A stretch of 64,000 bases of DNA from CAVQBC01 sp963710665 (GTDB taxonomy: Bacteria; Actinomycetota; Thermoleophilia; Solirubrobacterales; Solirubrobacteraceae): NCBI GenBank assembly GCA_963710665.1, contig CAVQBC010000008.1:62001-126000 (forward strand). The letters are read 5' to 3'. Positions 56,571-64,000 of the stretch are shown piece by piece. Under the pieces are notes generated by a model. That model was not told where the DNA came from. It made no database searches and saw nothing but the letters and a program-made list of their open reading frames with translations. Within the stretch, counting starts at the first letter, position 1. Each line of letters begins with the position of its first letter. The translations under genes were made by a program, and so were the position numbers.

Positions 56571-57473
56571 CTAGAAGAGCCGGTCCTCGGAGCGCGAGGG
56601 GTCGGCCTCGTCGCCGAGGCGGCGGCGCGCGGCGGTGCCGCGCCGGGTGGGCGCCTCGGATGGGTCCCCGGCGGCGTGGTGCTCGGTCGGCGCCTCCGAG
56701 GGGTCTCCGCTCGCCGGGCCGAGCTCGATCGGCCCACCGGAGGGGTCCCTGCTCGCCGGCCCGCGCTCGGTCGGCGCCTCCGACGGGTCGCCGACGGGCG
56801 GGGCGGAGGGGCGGATGCGGCCGGGCGCGGCGGGCGGCTCGCCCTCCCAGGCGGGCGGCTCGCGCAGCACCTCGCCGGCCGTCCCCGCGCCGGCGCCGCC
56901 CGCGCGCCGGGCGCGGCGCGTCCCGCGGGCCTCCGTGCCGCCGCCCCCCGGCGGGGGGTCGCCCTGCGGCGACGGCTCCCAGCCCTCGTCCTCGGCGGGC
57001 AGCGGCGGCTCGGGCTGGTGCGCGGCCCGCACGCGGAAGCCCGCGGCGGCGAGCAGCCCCGCCATCACGAGCGCGACGAACCAGCCCCACTGGATGCCCA
57101 CCGTGGCGCCGGCGCCCGCCACGTCGGGCTTGTCGAACAGGCGCCAGATCAGCAGCAGCGCCGCCCAGCACCCGGCCGCGAGGATCACCGTCCCGTCGCC
57201 GCCGGGCAGGTGGAAGCCCTTCTCCTGCGAGCGCGCCCACAGCAGGAAGAGCACGCCGACCGCCACGAGCATGACCGCGGCCTCGACCCAGGAGATCACC
57301 TGGAAGGCGCTGAGGTTCGACGTGGCGCTGATCAGCTTCCCGCGGCCCGTGGCCTGGAAGAGGCTCTTCTCGTACCACGGCAGGAACAGCGCCACGACGA
57401 GCCCGACCGCCGCCAGCGCGGCCTGGTGCTGCTCGCGACTGAGCCGGCCCCAGGCGGCCGCCAGGCCGCTCAC
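56571..57473 (-). CDS. Membrane protein with a repetitive disordered tail
   Basis: 300 residues from the GTG at 57473, which overlaps the EVE-protein stop (GTGA). Residues 1-145 hold about four hydrophobic helices (AALAAVGLVVALFLPWYEK, VEAAVMLVAVGVLFLLWA, WAALLLIWRLF, GWFVALVMAGLLAAAGF). The rest is a Pro/Gly/Glu-rich tail with four copies of a 13-14 residue unit, DPSEAPTERGPAS-like. A similar head is found in small actinobacterial membrane proteins, but I recognise no named family. Confidence 0.65.
   Translation of the reverse strand: MSGLAAAWGRLSREQHQAALAAVGLVVALFLPWYEKSLFQATGRGKLISATSNLSAFQVISWVEAAVMLVAVGVLFLLWARSQEKGFHLPGGDGTVILAAGCWAALLLIWRLFDKPDVAGAGATVGIQWGWFVALVMAGLLAAAGFRVRAAHQPEPPLPAEDEGWEPSPQGDPPPGGGGTEARGTRRARRAGGAGAGTAGEVLREPPAWEGEPPAAPGRIRPSAPPVGDPSEAPTERGPASRDPSGGPIELGPASGDPSEAPTEHHAAGDPSEAPTRRGTAARRRLGDEADPSRSEDRLF
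56646..56800 (-). repeat. Four imperfect 39-42-bp tandem repeats
   Basis: Units begin near 56651, 56690, 56732 and 56774 (tcggcgcctccga-type core) and encode GDPSEAPTE, GDPSEAPTE, RDPSGGPIE and GDPSEAPTR in the tail of the membrane protein. The unit length is a multiple of three, so copy number can change without loss of frame. Confidence 0.75.
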
Positions 57474-57943
57474 CTCCCGGCGGGTGTGGCGACGCCCGCC
57501 GCCATCGCCTCCAGCAGCACGCCGGCGTCGTGCTCGGACACGGTGCGCAGCTGGCCCTGGAACGCGAGCCTCCAGTGCTCCGGCGGCCACTTGCGGATGT
57601 GCTCGAGGCGGTCCTTGACGGCCTCGGCGGGCAGCCACGCGTCGTGCTCGAGGACGAGCTCGGGCCGGCTCTCGAAGCGCCAGGGATACGGGTCGGGCTT
57701 GCCGGGCTTGCCCGGCCACACCGGCGTGCGGTCCTCGAAGAGCTCCGAGGTCAGCGTGATCGAGGCCGCGAAGGCCGAGACGCCCGTCAGATAGAAGACG
57801 ACGCGGTCGCCCGGGACCATCGACTCCGCCTGGCGGCGGCGCCCCTCCTTCATCCCGATGAGCGTGAAGCCGCGCTCCCGCGTGACCGCGAAGTTCTCCG
57901 GGGACCCGGTGAGGATCCAGGTGTGTGGCGCCTCGGCGGCCAT
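57470..57943 (-). CDS. EVE-domain protein
   Basis: 157 residues. An EVE/PUA-like fold: WILTGSPENFAVTRERGFTL, then GDRVVFYLTGVSAFAASITL, FEDRTPVWPG and PYPWRFESRPELVL. EVE domains hold modified bases in DNA or RNA, and are found in restriction, RNA-modification and stress contexts. It is the first gene of a pair with the repeat-tailed membrane protein. A TACACT box lies 6 nt upstream of the ATG. The ligand is unknown. Confidence 0.85.
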   Translation of the reverse strand: MAAEAPHTWILTGSPENFAVTRERGFTLIGMKEGRRRQAESMVPGDRVVFYLTGVSAFAASITLTSELFEDRTPVWPGKPGKPDPYPWRFESRPELVLEHDAWLPAEAVKDRLEHIRKWPPEHWRLAFQGQLRTVSEHDAGVLLEAMAAGVATPAGR

Positions 57944-57949
57944 GCGGCC

Positions 57950-57955
57950 AGTGTA
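57950..57955 (-). promoter_or_regulatory. -10 box TACACT of a leaderless promoter
   Basis: TACACT on the minus strand ends 6 nt before the EVE-gene ATG at 57943. Confidence 0.4.
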
Positions 57956-57981
57956 CGGACGGCGCCGCCCGGATCGGCGCC

Positions 57982-58347
57982 TCAGTCGATCGGGATGTCC
58001 TCGACCTCGGGCGTCCCGCTCGCCGGGCGCTCCAGGCGCTCCAGCGAGTAGTCGATCAGCGCGCGCACGGCGAGCAGCAGCTCGCGCAGCGCGACGGCGA
58101 GCTGGCGCACCAGCTCCGGCGGCAGCGCGCCGCGGGCCAGCTCGATCAGCGTGGCGAGCGCCTGCAGCTCCGGCGAGCGCTCGCGCTCGCCCTCCGGCTC
58201 GGGCGACGCCCAGCCGCGCTCCGGGACGTCCCGCGTCGCCACGCGGGCCGCCTCCTCGGCCTCACGGACGAGCCGCTCGGCGGCGGCGTGGGCGGCGTCG
58301 AGCCGCGCGCGCAGCGCGTCGGCGTCCGCGCTCTCGGGCTCAGCCAA
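57982..58347 (-). CDS. Helical protein of unknown function next to arsA
   Basis: 121 residues from a TTG that overlaps the arsA end by 8 bases, so it is likely cotranslated with arsA. It is all-helical: an Ala/Arg/Glu-rich coiled coil (ARLDAAHAAAERLVREAEEAA), a linker with a Trp, then two amphipathic helices (LQALATLIELARGALP, then QLAVALRELLLAVRALIDYS) and an acidic end. No known family. It could be a partner of the ATPase. Confidence 0.55.
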   Translation of the reverse strand: MAEPESADADALRARLDAAHAAAERLVREAEEAARVATRDVPERGWASPEPEGERERSPELQALATLIELARGALPPELVRQLAVALRELLLAVRALIDYSLERLERPASGTPEVEDIPID

Positions 58348-59512
58348 AGCGCACCTCCAGCCGCCCGTCGGTGAACGACGCCGACGACGGCCGGTAGGCC
58401 GCGAGCGCCGGCGGCAGCATGATCGTGCGCCGCTCGCCGTCCACGCCGACGATCAGCTCCAGCCCGATCTTCTTCAGCGACAGGTCGCCCTTGCTGGCGA
58501 ACGGCAGCTCGAGGCGCAGCACGCCGCCGTCCTCGCCGAGCGTCAGCTCCTGCGCGAGCGAGGCGTGCAGCACCGCGCCGGCATCGGCGCCCGCGCCGGC
58601 GAACAGCGCGTCGCCGAGGCGGTCGAGCATCGCCGCGCCCAGCACCTCCTGCTCGAAGTACGGGGCGCGCAGCACCGGCACCGGCGCGAAGGCGGACTCC
58701 ACCAGCTCGAGCTGCTCGCGCTGCACGTCGCGCCAGGCGCCGAAGTAGGTGCCGGCGAGCTCGTCGGGGAACACCCGGTTCACGACCACCGCGTCGGTCA
58801 GGTACCCGTAGAGGTTCAGGTACGTGAACGTCCGCATGGCCTCGGCGACCACCATCCGGTCGGGCGTCATCACGAGCCGCAGCGACACCCGCTCGGCGTC
58901 GCGCAGCAGCTCGTTCATCGCGATCAGGTTGCGCATGAGGCGCTGCACGTCGGCCATCACGCGCTCGTCGGGCAGGTCGAGGTCGAGGAACGCTCGAGCG
59001 ACCGGCCGGGCGGCGGCGAGGAACTGCGCCTCGCGGCCGAGCACGCGGTCGAGCCACCAGCGCGCGACGTCCGGGAACGACAGCAGCCGCAGCGTCTCGC
59101 CGGTCGGCGCGCAGTCGACCACGATCGTCTCCCAGTCGCCGGACTCGAAGTGGCGCTTGAGCTCGAGCAGGCTGAACAGCTCGTCGCCGCCGGGCGGCAC
59201 CGTGAGCTCCTCGGCCGCGATGCGATCGACCCCGCGCTCGATGAGCAGCCCGCCGAGCCAGTCCTGCACCGCGGACCAGTTGCGCTCGAGCTCGCCCTGG
59301 GCGTGGACCTGCTGGGCCCACAATCCGTCGCCGACCGCGGTCGGGGCGCTGCCGACCTCGGCCTCGAGCGAGTCGGCGAGCGAGTGCGCCGGGTCGGTGG
59401 AGAGGACGATCGTGCGCTGCCCGGCCGCGGCGCAGCGCCGCGCGGTGGCCGCCGCGACCGAGGTCTTCCCGACGCCGCCCTTGCCCGTGTAGAGGATCGT
59501 GCGGGGCCCCAT
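58340..59512 (-). CDS. ArsA/GET3-family ATPase
   Basis: 390 residues, single ATPase unit. Deviant Walker A (P-loop) GKGGVGKTS, switch I STDPAHSLADSL, switch II VVDCAPTGETLRLL and the A-loop VVNRVFPDE are intact. The C-terminal half has a small beta domain (SKGDLSLKKIGLELIVGV) seen in ArsA-HSP20 proteins. The metal-binding Cys of true arsenite pumps are not evident and there is no arsB, so a protein-targeting or chaperone function like GET3 is more likely. The ATG is 9 nt below a TAGACT box. Confidence 0.88.
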   Translation of the reverse strand: MGPRTILYTGKGGVGKTSVAAATARRCAAAGQRTIVLSTDPAHSLADSLEAEVGSAPTAVGDGLWAQQVHAQGELERNWSAVQDWLGGLLIERGVDRIAAEELTVPPGGDELFSLLELKRHFESGDWETIVVDCAPTGETLRLLSFPDVARWWLDRVLGREAQFLAAARPVARAFLDLDLPDERVMADVQRLMRNLIAMNELLRDAERVSLRLVMTPDRMVVAEAMRTFTYLNLYGYLTDAVVVNRVFPDELAGTYFGAWRDVQREQLELVESAFAPVPVLRAPYFEQEVLGAAMLDRLGDALFAGAGADAGAVLHASLAQELTLGEDGGVLRLELPFASKGDLSLKKIGLELIVGVDGERRTIMLPPALAAYRPSSASFTDGRLEVRFG

Positions 59513-59521
59513 CGGCCCGCG

Positions 59522-59527
59522 AGTCTA
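59522..59527 (-). promoter_or_regulatory. -10 box TAGACT embedded in an upstream stop codon
   Basis: TAGACT on the minus strand ends 9 nt before the arsA-like ATG. Its first three bases are the TAG stop of the epimerase-like gene (59525-59527). Confidence 0.5.
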
Positions 59528-61063
59528 GATGGCCTGGTTCCGCGAGCGCTTGCGCGTCTTCTTCTTTGGCGCGACGACCTCGACCGTGCCCTCCGCGCTG
59601 CCGGCGTTGCCCGCCAGATCGACGGCGCTGAGCCGCACCTGGTAGGTCCCGCCCCTGCGGGGGACCGGCACCTCGAGCCCCTGGAGGCCGCGGCCGAGCT
59701 GCACCCCCGAGCGCGACGCGACGACCTCGCCGCCGCGCGAGAGCTGCAGGCCGACGCGCGAGATCTTCGACAGCGAGAAGCGCAGCTTGCGCGTCACTCC
59801 GCCGCGCACCCGTTTCGTCCGCAGCGCGAGCGTGGGCGGCTGCTTGAGGTAGGTGTCGAAGTGCGACTTCGTGACGCAGTAGGGCGACTGGCCGGTGCGC
59901 TTGCACAGGCCGCCGAGGAAGTCGCTCACCAGCTCGTGGTAGCTGAGGTCGGACTCGCGCTTGACGCTGCCGCGCGAGTACAGCGACCACGCGCCGGTGT
60001 CGTAGGTCGGGGTCTCGCGCAGCGCCGCGCGCTGGCCCTGGGCGAAGAGCGCCCACGCGTCGGCGTCGCCGGTCGCCGAGCCGAAGTCGTAGAGCCCGAT
60101 GAGCGACTGCAGGAAGCCGTTGAGGACGCGCAGGTCGGGCGCGAAGGAGTAGATGAGGTAGTGCGCCCCGTCGCCGTCGTCCACCCGGACGCCGTTCGGC
60201 GGCGGCTCGCGGAAGATCCCCAGCGCGCGCTGGGCGAACGGCAGGATCTCCGCCTCGCGCCCGAGCCGCGCGGCCGCTCGCGAGAGCGCCTGGACCGCGG
60301 TGCCCTGCGCCATCCCGCTGACCCACGGCGGCTTGCCGCCGTCGAAGGTGAAGTAGTACTCCCAGGCGAGGCCGTCGCCGCGCTGGGCGGCCAGCGGGAG
60401 CAGCTCGTCGACCATCTCGCCCATCCGGGTCGTGTAGCGGCGGCCGCCCGACCACAGGCCGTTGAGCTTGCCGAAGTTGGCCAGCACCTGGAGCTGGAGC
60501 CCCTGGCCGGGGTAGTACTGCCAGATCAGCTCGGAGCCGCTGAACTCCACCCGCCGGCCGCCGGGGATCAGCGGCCCGGTCGTCCACCACCGGCGGTTGC
60601 GCTCGAGCGTCAGCCACAGCGGGGCCAGGCGCGAGGGGGAGAGCTGGCCGCTCGCCGCGATCCCCTCGACCGTGCGGACCACGGCCGTGAGCTCCTTGCC
60701 GCGCGCACCGGGCAGCCGCTTCGCGGTGCTCCGCGTGTCCTCGTAGAGCGCGCGGCGGTCGGCGTACTGGACGGGGTCGATGGCCCCCGCGTCGCGGAGG
60801 CGCTTGAGCTCGCCGAGCACCGTCCGCTTGCCCTGAGCGGCAGAGGCGTTCGACCTACCGGAAGGTGCGCGCGGCGCCACGCGCCGGGCGGCCGGACCGC
60901 CGGCGTCCGGCAGGCGCCCGCCGGCGGCGAAGGGGTCCTCGCGCAGCCGCGCGTCCCCCTTGTGGTCGAGGGTGAGGACGGGAGCGGCGTGGGCCGCGGC
61001 GGCCGTGGTGAGGAGCGCGGCCAGCGCGACGCCGACGCCGCACGCGAGTCGCGCGGTCGCCAT
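59525..61063 (-). CDS. Exported D-glucuronyl C5-epimerase-like protein
   Basis: 512 residues from the ATG at 61063. Signal peptide at 1-27 (ACGVGVALAALLTTAAAAHA). The central part, about 110-400, resembles the C-terminal catalytic domain of heparosan glucuronyl C5-epimerases: WQYYPGQGLQLQVLANFGKLN, WEYYFTFDGGKPPWVSGMAQG and NGFLQSLIGLYDF, with Tyr residues of the (alpha/alpha) barrel. A beta-rich end domain follows (GTYQVRLSAVDLAGNAGSAE), and a basic tail (KKKTRKRSRNQ). It may modify an extracellular uronic-acid polysaccharide. Confidence 0.75.
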   Translation of the reverse strand: MATARLACGVGVALAALLTTAAAAHAAPVLTLDHKGDARLREDPFAAGGRLPDAGGPAARRVAPRAPSGRSNASAAQGKRTVLGELKRLRDAGAIDPVQYADRRALYEDTRSTAKRLPGARGKELTAVVRTVEGIAASGQLSPSRLAPLWLTLERNRRWWTTGPLIPGGRRVEFSGSELIWQYYPGQGLQLQVLANFGKLNGLWSGGRRYTTRMGEMVDELLPLAAQRGDGLAWEYYFTFDGGKPPWVSGMAQGTAVQALSRAAARLGREAEILPFAQRALGIFREPPPNGVRVDDGDGAHYLIYSFAPDLRVLNGFLQSLIGLYDFGSATGDADAWALFAQGQRAALRETPTYDTGAWSLYSRGSVKRESDLSYHELVSDFLGGLCKRTGQSPYCVTKSHFDTYLKQPPTLALRTKRVRGGVTRKLRFSLSKISRVGLQLSRGGEVVASRSGVQLGRGLQGLEVPVPRRGGTYQVRLSAVDLAGNAGSAEGTVEVVAPKKKTRKRSRNQAI

Positions 61064-61069
61064 GAGGCA

Positions 61070-61075
61070 ATGGTA
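61070..61075 (-). promoter_or_regulatory. -10 box TACCAT of a possible leaderless promoter
   Basis: TACCAT on the minus strand ends 6 nt before the epimerase-like ATG at 61063. Confidence 0.35.
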
Positions 61076-61181
61076 GGCTCGGCCGCCGGGTCCGCCCCGT
61101 GCTGCAAGCAACCATGCGGACGGTGCCGCCGGCAGGGCGGCACGGCGGACCCGCCTCGCCGTCGTCCCCGGAGATCACTCG

Positions 61182-62258
61182 ATGTCACGCAGTCTGCGCC
61201 CGCTGCTCGCTCTGCTCGCGGTTCTCGTCCCGCTCGGCCTGGTGGCCTGCGGCGGCGACCGCGGGGAGACCGAGGCCAGCTCGAGCACCGACGTCAACCG
61301 CCTGCTCGAGGACACCTTCGGGAGCAAGGCGAAGGTGGAGTCGGGCCGCATCGACCTCGGCGTGGCGATCGACGCCCAGGGCCAGGCCGCCCAGGAGCTC
61401 GGCGGGCCGATCCGCTTCAAGCTCGGCGGTCCGTTCGAGAGCCGCGAGCGGGGGCTGCCGAAGTTCAAGCTCGACCTCTCGGCCGAGGCCGGCGGCCAGG
61501 TGATCGACGCCGGCGGGACCTCGACCGGTGAGAAGGGCTACGTCCGCTTCCTCGGCACCGAGTACGTCCTCTCCGACCTCATGTACCGGCAGCTCGAGGC
61601 GGGCTACGAGGAGTCGCAGAAGGACTCCCGCAGCCGGCAGAGCGAGCAGCCGACGTGGGAGCGCCTCGGGATCGACCCGCGGCGCTGGCTGACCTCGCCC
61701 GTCAACGCGGGCGACGCCAAGGTCGGCGACGAGGACACGATCAAGATCACCGGCGGCGTCGACGTGCCGCGCATGCTCGACGACATCGACACGATGCTGG
61801 GCAAGGCCTCACAGCTCGGCCTGCAGCACTCGGGCCCGCCCGCCCGCCTGCCGTCCCAGCTCACCGAGCGCGAGAAGCGCGAGGTGGCCGACGCGGTCAA
61901 GGACGTCAAGGTCGAGATCTACACCGGCAAGCAGGACCGCATCCTGCGCCGCATGGTCATCGGCGCCGGCGTGAAGGACCCGAAGGACCCCGCCTCCGGC
62001 TCGGCCGCGGTGAAGCTCGACCTGTCGCTCACCGACCTCGGTTCCGACCAGCAGATCGAGGCGCCCGCGAACGCGCGGCCCTTCGAGGAGCTCGCCGCGA
62101 AGCTGCGCTCCGAGGGCATGGGCGGCGGCCTCGGTGGCGCGGGAGGCGGCGCGAAGGGCGGGCCCCCGGACCGCAAGCTGCGCCGCTACGTGAAGTGCGT
62201 GGAGGACGCCGGGTCCGACAGCGCGAAGGCGCAGAAGTGCGCCGACATCCTGCGTTGA
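61182..62258 (+). CDS. LppX/LolA-like lipoprotein
   Basis: 358 residues. Lipoprotein signal with lipobox LGLVAC, then a half-barrel type fold like mycobacterial LprG/LppX lipid carriers: DTFGSKAKVESGRIDLGVAI, FKLDLSAEAGG, GYVRFLGTEYVL. A Gly-rich linker near 305-318 (GMGGGLGGAGGGAKGGPPD) leads to a C-terminal tail with two Cys (VKCVEDAG, QKCADIL) that could pair. Probably attached to the outer membrane face and binding a lipid. It precedes the Ca2+/H+ exchanger by 10 bp. Confidence 0.75.
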   Translation: MSRSLRPLLALLAVLVPLGLVACGGDRGETEASSSTDVNRLLEDTFGSKAKVESGRIDLGVAIDAQGQAAQELGGPIRFKLGGPFESRERGLPKFKLDLSAEAGGQVIDAGGTSTGEKGYVRFLGTEYVLSDLMYRQLEAGYEESQKDSRSRQSEQPTWERLGIDPRRWLTSPVNAGDAKVGDEDTIKITGGVDVPRMLDDIDTMLGKASQLGLQHSGPPARLPSQLTEREKREVADAVKDVKVEIYTGKQDRILRRMVIGAGVKDPKDPASGSAAVKLDLSLTDLGSDQQIEAPANARPFEELAAKLRSEGMGGGLGGAGGGAKGGPPDRKLRRYVKCVEDAGSDSAKAQKCADILR

Positions 62259-62268
62259 GGACGGCGAC

Positions 62269-63402
62269 ATGAGCACGGCCCCCGCGCCACCCGGCGCCCC
62301 GCGCGCGTCCAACGCCGGCGAGCGCTGGCCCTACGTGCTGCTCCCGTTCATCCCGCTCGGGATCGTGCTCGAGCTCGCCGGGGCCGACTCGACGATCGTC
62401 TTCGTGGTCTCGGCGCTCGCGATCGTCCCCACCGCGGCGCTGATGGGCCGCGCGACGATCGAGCTGGCGGCCCGCGCGGGCCCGGGCATCGGGAGCCTCC
62501 TCAACGCGACGTTCGGCAACGCCCCGGAGCTGATCATCGCCCTCTTCGCGCTCAACGCGGGCCTGCACGAGGTCGTCAAGGCGTCGCTCGTGGGCTCCGT
62601 GCTGGGCAACCTCCTGCTCGTGCTGGGCGCCGCCGCGCTCGTCGGCGGCCGCAAGCGGGTCAGCCAGCAGTTCGACGCGACGGCCGCCGGGGTCCAGGCC
62701 CTGATCCTGCTGCTCGCCGTGACCGCCCTGATCATGCCGGCGGTGTTCGCGCTCGTCGGCGGCGACGGGCTCCCGCTGCCCTCCGAGCAGGCGGTCAACT
62801 ACCCCTCCGACGTCGCCCAGCTGTCCGTCGGAGTCGCGATCGTCCTGCTGGTCGGCTATGGGAGCGCGCTGATCTTCTCGCTGCGCACGCACCGCGACCT
62901 CTTCAACCCCTCCTTCGGCAAGGAGGACCACCTCGGCACGCCGTGGTCGGTCCGGCGGAGCGTCGTGATGCTCGCGCTCGCCGGCGCCGTCGCGGCGGTG
63001 ATGGCCGAGATCCTCGTGGGGACGATCACCGAGGCGTCGGAGGCGATCGGGCTGTCGCGCTTCTTCCTCGGGATCGTCGTCGTCGCGGTGATCAGCAACG
63101 CCGCCGAGCACTGGGTGGCGGTGAGCTTCGCGCTGCGCGACAAGATGGACATCGCGCTGAACATCACGATCTCCTCGAGCACGCAGATCGCGCTCTTCGC
63201 GGCCCCGCTGCTCGTGCTGGTCTCGCTGTTCATCGGGCCGTTCGAGATGGCGCTGGTGTTCAACGGCCTCGAGGTCGTCGCGCTGCTGCTCGCGGTGCTG
63301 ATCGCCAACCACATCACCCAGGAGGGCGAGTCGAGCTGGTTCGAGGGGCTGCAGCTGGTCGCGGTCTACCTCGTGATGGCGATCACGTTCGCGTTCGTCT
63401 GA
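62269..63402 (+). CDS. Ca2+/H+ exchanger (CAX type)
   Basis: 377 residues, 11 helices. The two cation-site alpha repeats are GSLLNATFGNAPELIIALFAL and VAVISNAAEHWVAVSFAL, with the essential Glu of NAPELI and NAAEH. The acidic loop between the halves is short. It exports Ca2+ in exchange for protons. The ribosome site TTGAGGACGGCGAC precedes the ATG. It probably shares a transcript with the lipoprotein gene. Confidence 0.92.
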   Translation: MSTAPAPPGAPRASNAGERWPYVLLPFIPLGIVLELAGADSTIVFVVSALAIVPTAALMGRATIELAARAGPGIGSLLNATFGNAPELIIALFALNAGLHEVVKASLVGSVLGNLLLVLGAAALVGGRKRVSQQFDATAAGVQALILLLAVTALIMPAVFALVGGDGLPLPSEQAVNYPSDVAQLSVGVAIVLLVGYGSALIFSLRTHRDLFNPSFGKEDHLGTPWSVRRSVVMLALAGAVAAVMAEILVGTITEASEAIGLSRFFLGIVVVAVISNAAEHWVAVSFALRDKMDIALNITISSSTQIALFAAPLLVLVSLFIGPFEMALVFNGLEVVALLLAVLIANHITQEGESSWFEGLQLVAVYLVMAITFAFV

Positions 63403-63408
63403 CGCGTC

Positions 63409-64000
63409 CTACGGGGTCTCGGGCGCGTGCTCGGCGCGCCTGTCCGCGGGCTGGCGCGGGTCGACCGGGCCGCTCAGGTTGGCGGCCTCGAAGAGCATCG
63501 TGACGACGCCCGCGTCGACGATCCCCTCCGCGTGGGGGTCGCGGGCGATCCGCTCCAGCGCGTCGCGCTCGATGCGCTCGAGCTGCTCGAGCAGCCCGCG
63601 GTAGGCGCGGGCCGCCTCGCGCCAGCCCTCGCGGTCGAGCCGCAGCCGGGTGCGTGCGAGGTGCGTCTCGGGGCGGTCGAAGCCGCCGGCCGCGGCCGAC
63701 ATCCGCACCTGCTCGTTGATGAGCTGCATGGACGAGCCGATCGCGACCTGCCGCGTGATCGGCTGGGCCTGCTCCCACGCCTCGTCCGACACCGTGGGGC
63801 GGGGCCGGGCGCGGTAGTGGTGGCGGATCGCGCCGCGCACCCGGGTCTCCTGCTCGAGCTCGATGAGGCCCAGGCGCTCGAGCGTGCGCACGTGGTAGGC
63901 GACGGTCCCGAGGCTCGCGTCGAGCCAGCGCGCGAGCTCGACCGGGCTCGCCGGGCGCTCCTCGAGCATGGCCATGATGCGCACCCGCAGCGGGTGGCTC
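63409..64000 (-). CDS. ArsR-like winged-helix regulator (start outside the window)
   Basis: The reading frame stays open to base 64000, so the N terminus is missing; SHPLRVRIMAMLEERPASPVE at the start of what is visible is the usual opening of an ArsR/PadR-like DNA-binding domain. The recognition helix is LARWLDASLGTVAYHVRTL and the wing is ETRVRGAIRHHYR. The remaining 130 residues are helical, with MQLINEQVRMSAAAGGFDR and WREAARAYRGLLEQLERIE, as in actinobacterial HTH_20 regulators. Target unknown. It converges on the exchanger gene with a 6-bp gap. Confidence 0.8.
   Translation of the reverse strand, partial: SHPLRVRIMAMLEERPASPVELARWLDASLGTVAYHVRTLERLGLIELEQETRVRGAIRHHYRARPRPTVSDEAWEQAQPITRQVAIGSSMQLINEQVRMSAAAGGFDRPETHLARTRLRLDREGWREAARAYRGLLEQLERIERDALERIARDPHAEGIVDAGVVTMLFEAANLSGPVDPRQPADRRAEHAPETP

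Noticed and set aside
58340..59512. Arsenite efflux function
   Set aside because: No arsB, arsR or arsD next to it, and no Cys triad for arsenite is apparent.
58151..61531. An 1126-codon open frame on the plus strand, antisense to arsA and the epimerase-like gene
   Set aside because: Same reason: low-complexity translation opposite recognisable genes on the minus strand.

Overview
The window is a chromosomal segment of a very GC-rich actinobacterium (by eye about 70-75% G+C, with GTG and TTG starts common). The gene content points to Thermoleophilia/Solirubrobacterales: a PimA-like glycosyltransferase fused to a flippase-like membrane domain, an actinobacterial-type IHF, type III glutamine synthetase, a LAL-type LuxR regulator, DUF1707 and WS/DGAT proteins. 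The taxon is inferred; there is no rRNA gene. I saw no tRNA, rRNA, CRISPR array, transposase, prophage or replication origin, so this looks like core and semi-core chromosome rather than an island.

Layout. 1-7.4 kb: membrane-protein tail, glycosyltransferase-flippase fusion, DUF1707 protein, Tat-exported dienelactone hydrolase, methyltransferase, 3-hydroxyacyl-CoA dehydrogenase, MHS-family transporter. 7.4-12.4 kb (minus): metH, then a cytoplasmic trypsin-fold protease and a small protein resembling its N-terminal domain. 12.4-16.9 kb: exported small protein, autoregulated MerR regulator, coiled-coil miniprotein, PNPOx-like protein, orphan metal/siderophore-binding lipoprotein, ankyrin protein. 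17-20.1 kb: a divergent isoleucyl-tRNA synthetase-like gene broken by four single-base insertions. 20.1-25.8 kb: nitrogen cluster (glnN, amtB broken by one insertion, glnK, PucR-type regulator). 25.8-32.4 kb: drug exporter with a small membrane partner, GAF/HD-GYP protein with degenerate catalytic motifs, DUF2182-DUF1326 pair, VOC protein, IHF. 32.7-35.9 kb: serine palmitoyltransferase-like enzyme divergent from a YghO/bCerS-like acyltransferase and a fatty-acid 2-hydroxylase-like diiron protein, a candidate sphingolipid locus. 36-40 kb: AlkA-type glycosylase and a TPP-riboswitch-controlled thiamin-precursor ABC transporter. 40-47.8 kb: zinc alcohol dehydrogenase, GAF protein, MoxR-VWA pair, exported protein, WS/DGAT acyltransferase. 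48-52 kb: LAL regulator and a SnoaL-NmrA fusion. 52-56.5 kb: KhtTU-type cation antiporter divergent from USP, sensor kinase and response regulator. 56.5-64 kb: repeat-tailed membrane protein with EVE protein, ArsA ATPase, glucuronyl C5-epimerase-like protein, lipoprotein, Ca2+/H+ exchanger, truncated ArsR-like regulator.

Regulation. Many genes carry a TANNNT -10 box ending only 6-9 nt before the start codon, the mark of leaderless transcripts; in two cases the TAG of the -10 is also the stop codon of the upstream gene. Other clear signals are a TPP riboswitch, a MerR-type 19-bp operator, twin dyads upstream of metH spaced 53 bp, and several GC-rich hairpins at convergent gene ends.

Most notable: (1) the candidate sphingolipid locus; (2) five single-base insertions, all +1, in two otherwise well-conserved genes; (3) a PII protein lacking the modifiable Tyr51 beside a type III glutamine synthetase; (4) the protease with a stand-alone copy of its N-domain; (5) the leaderless promoter architecture.
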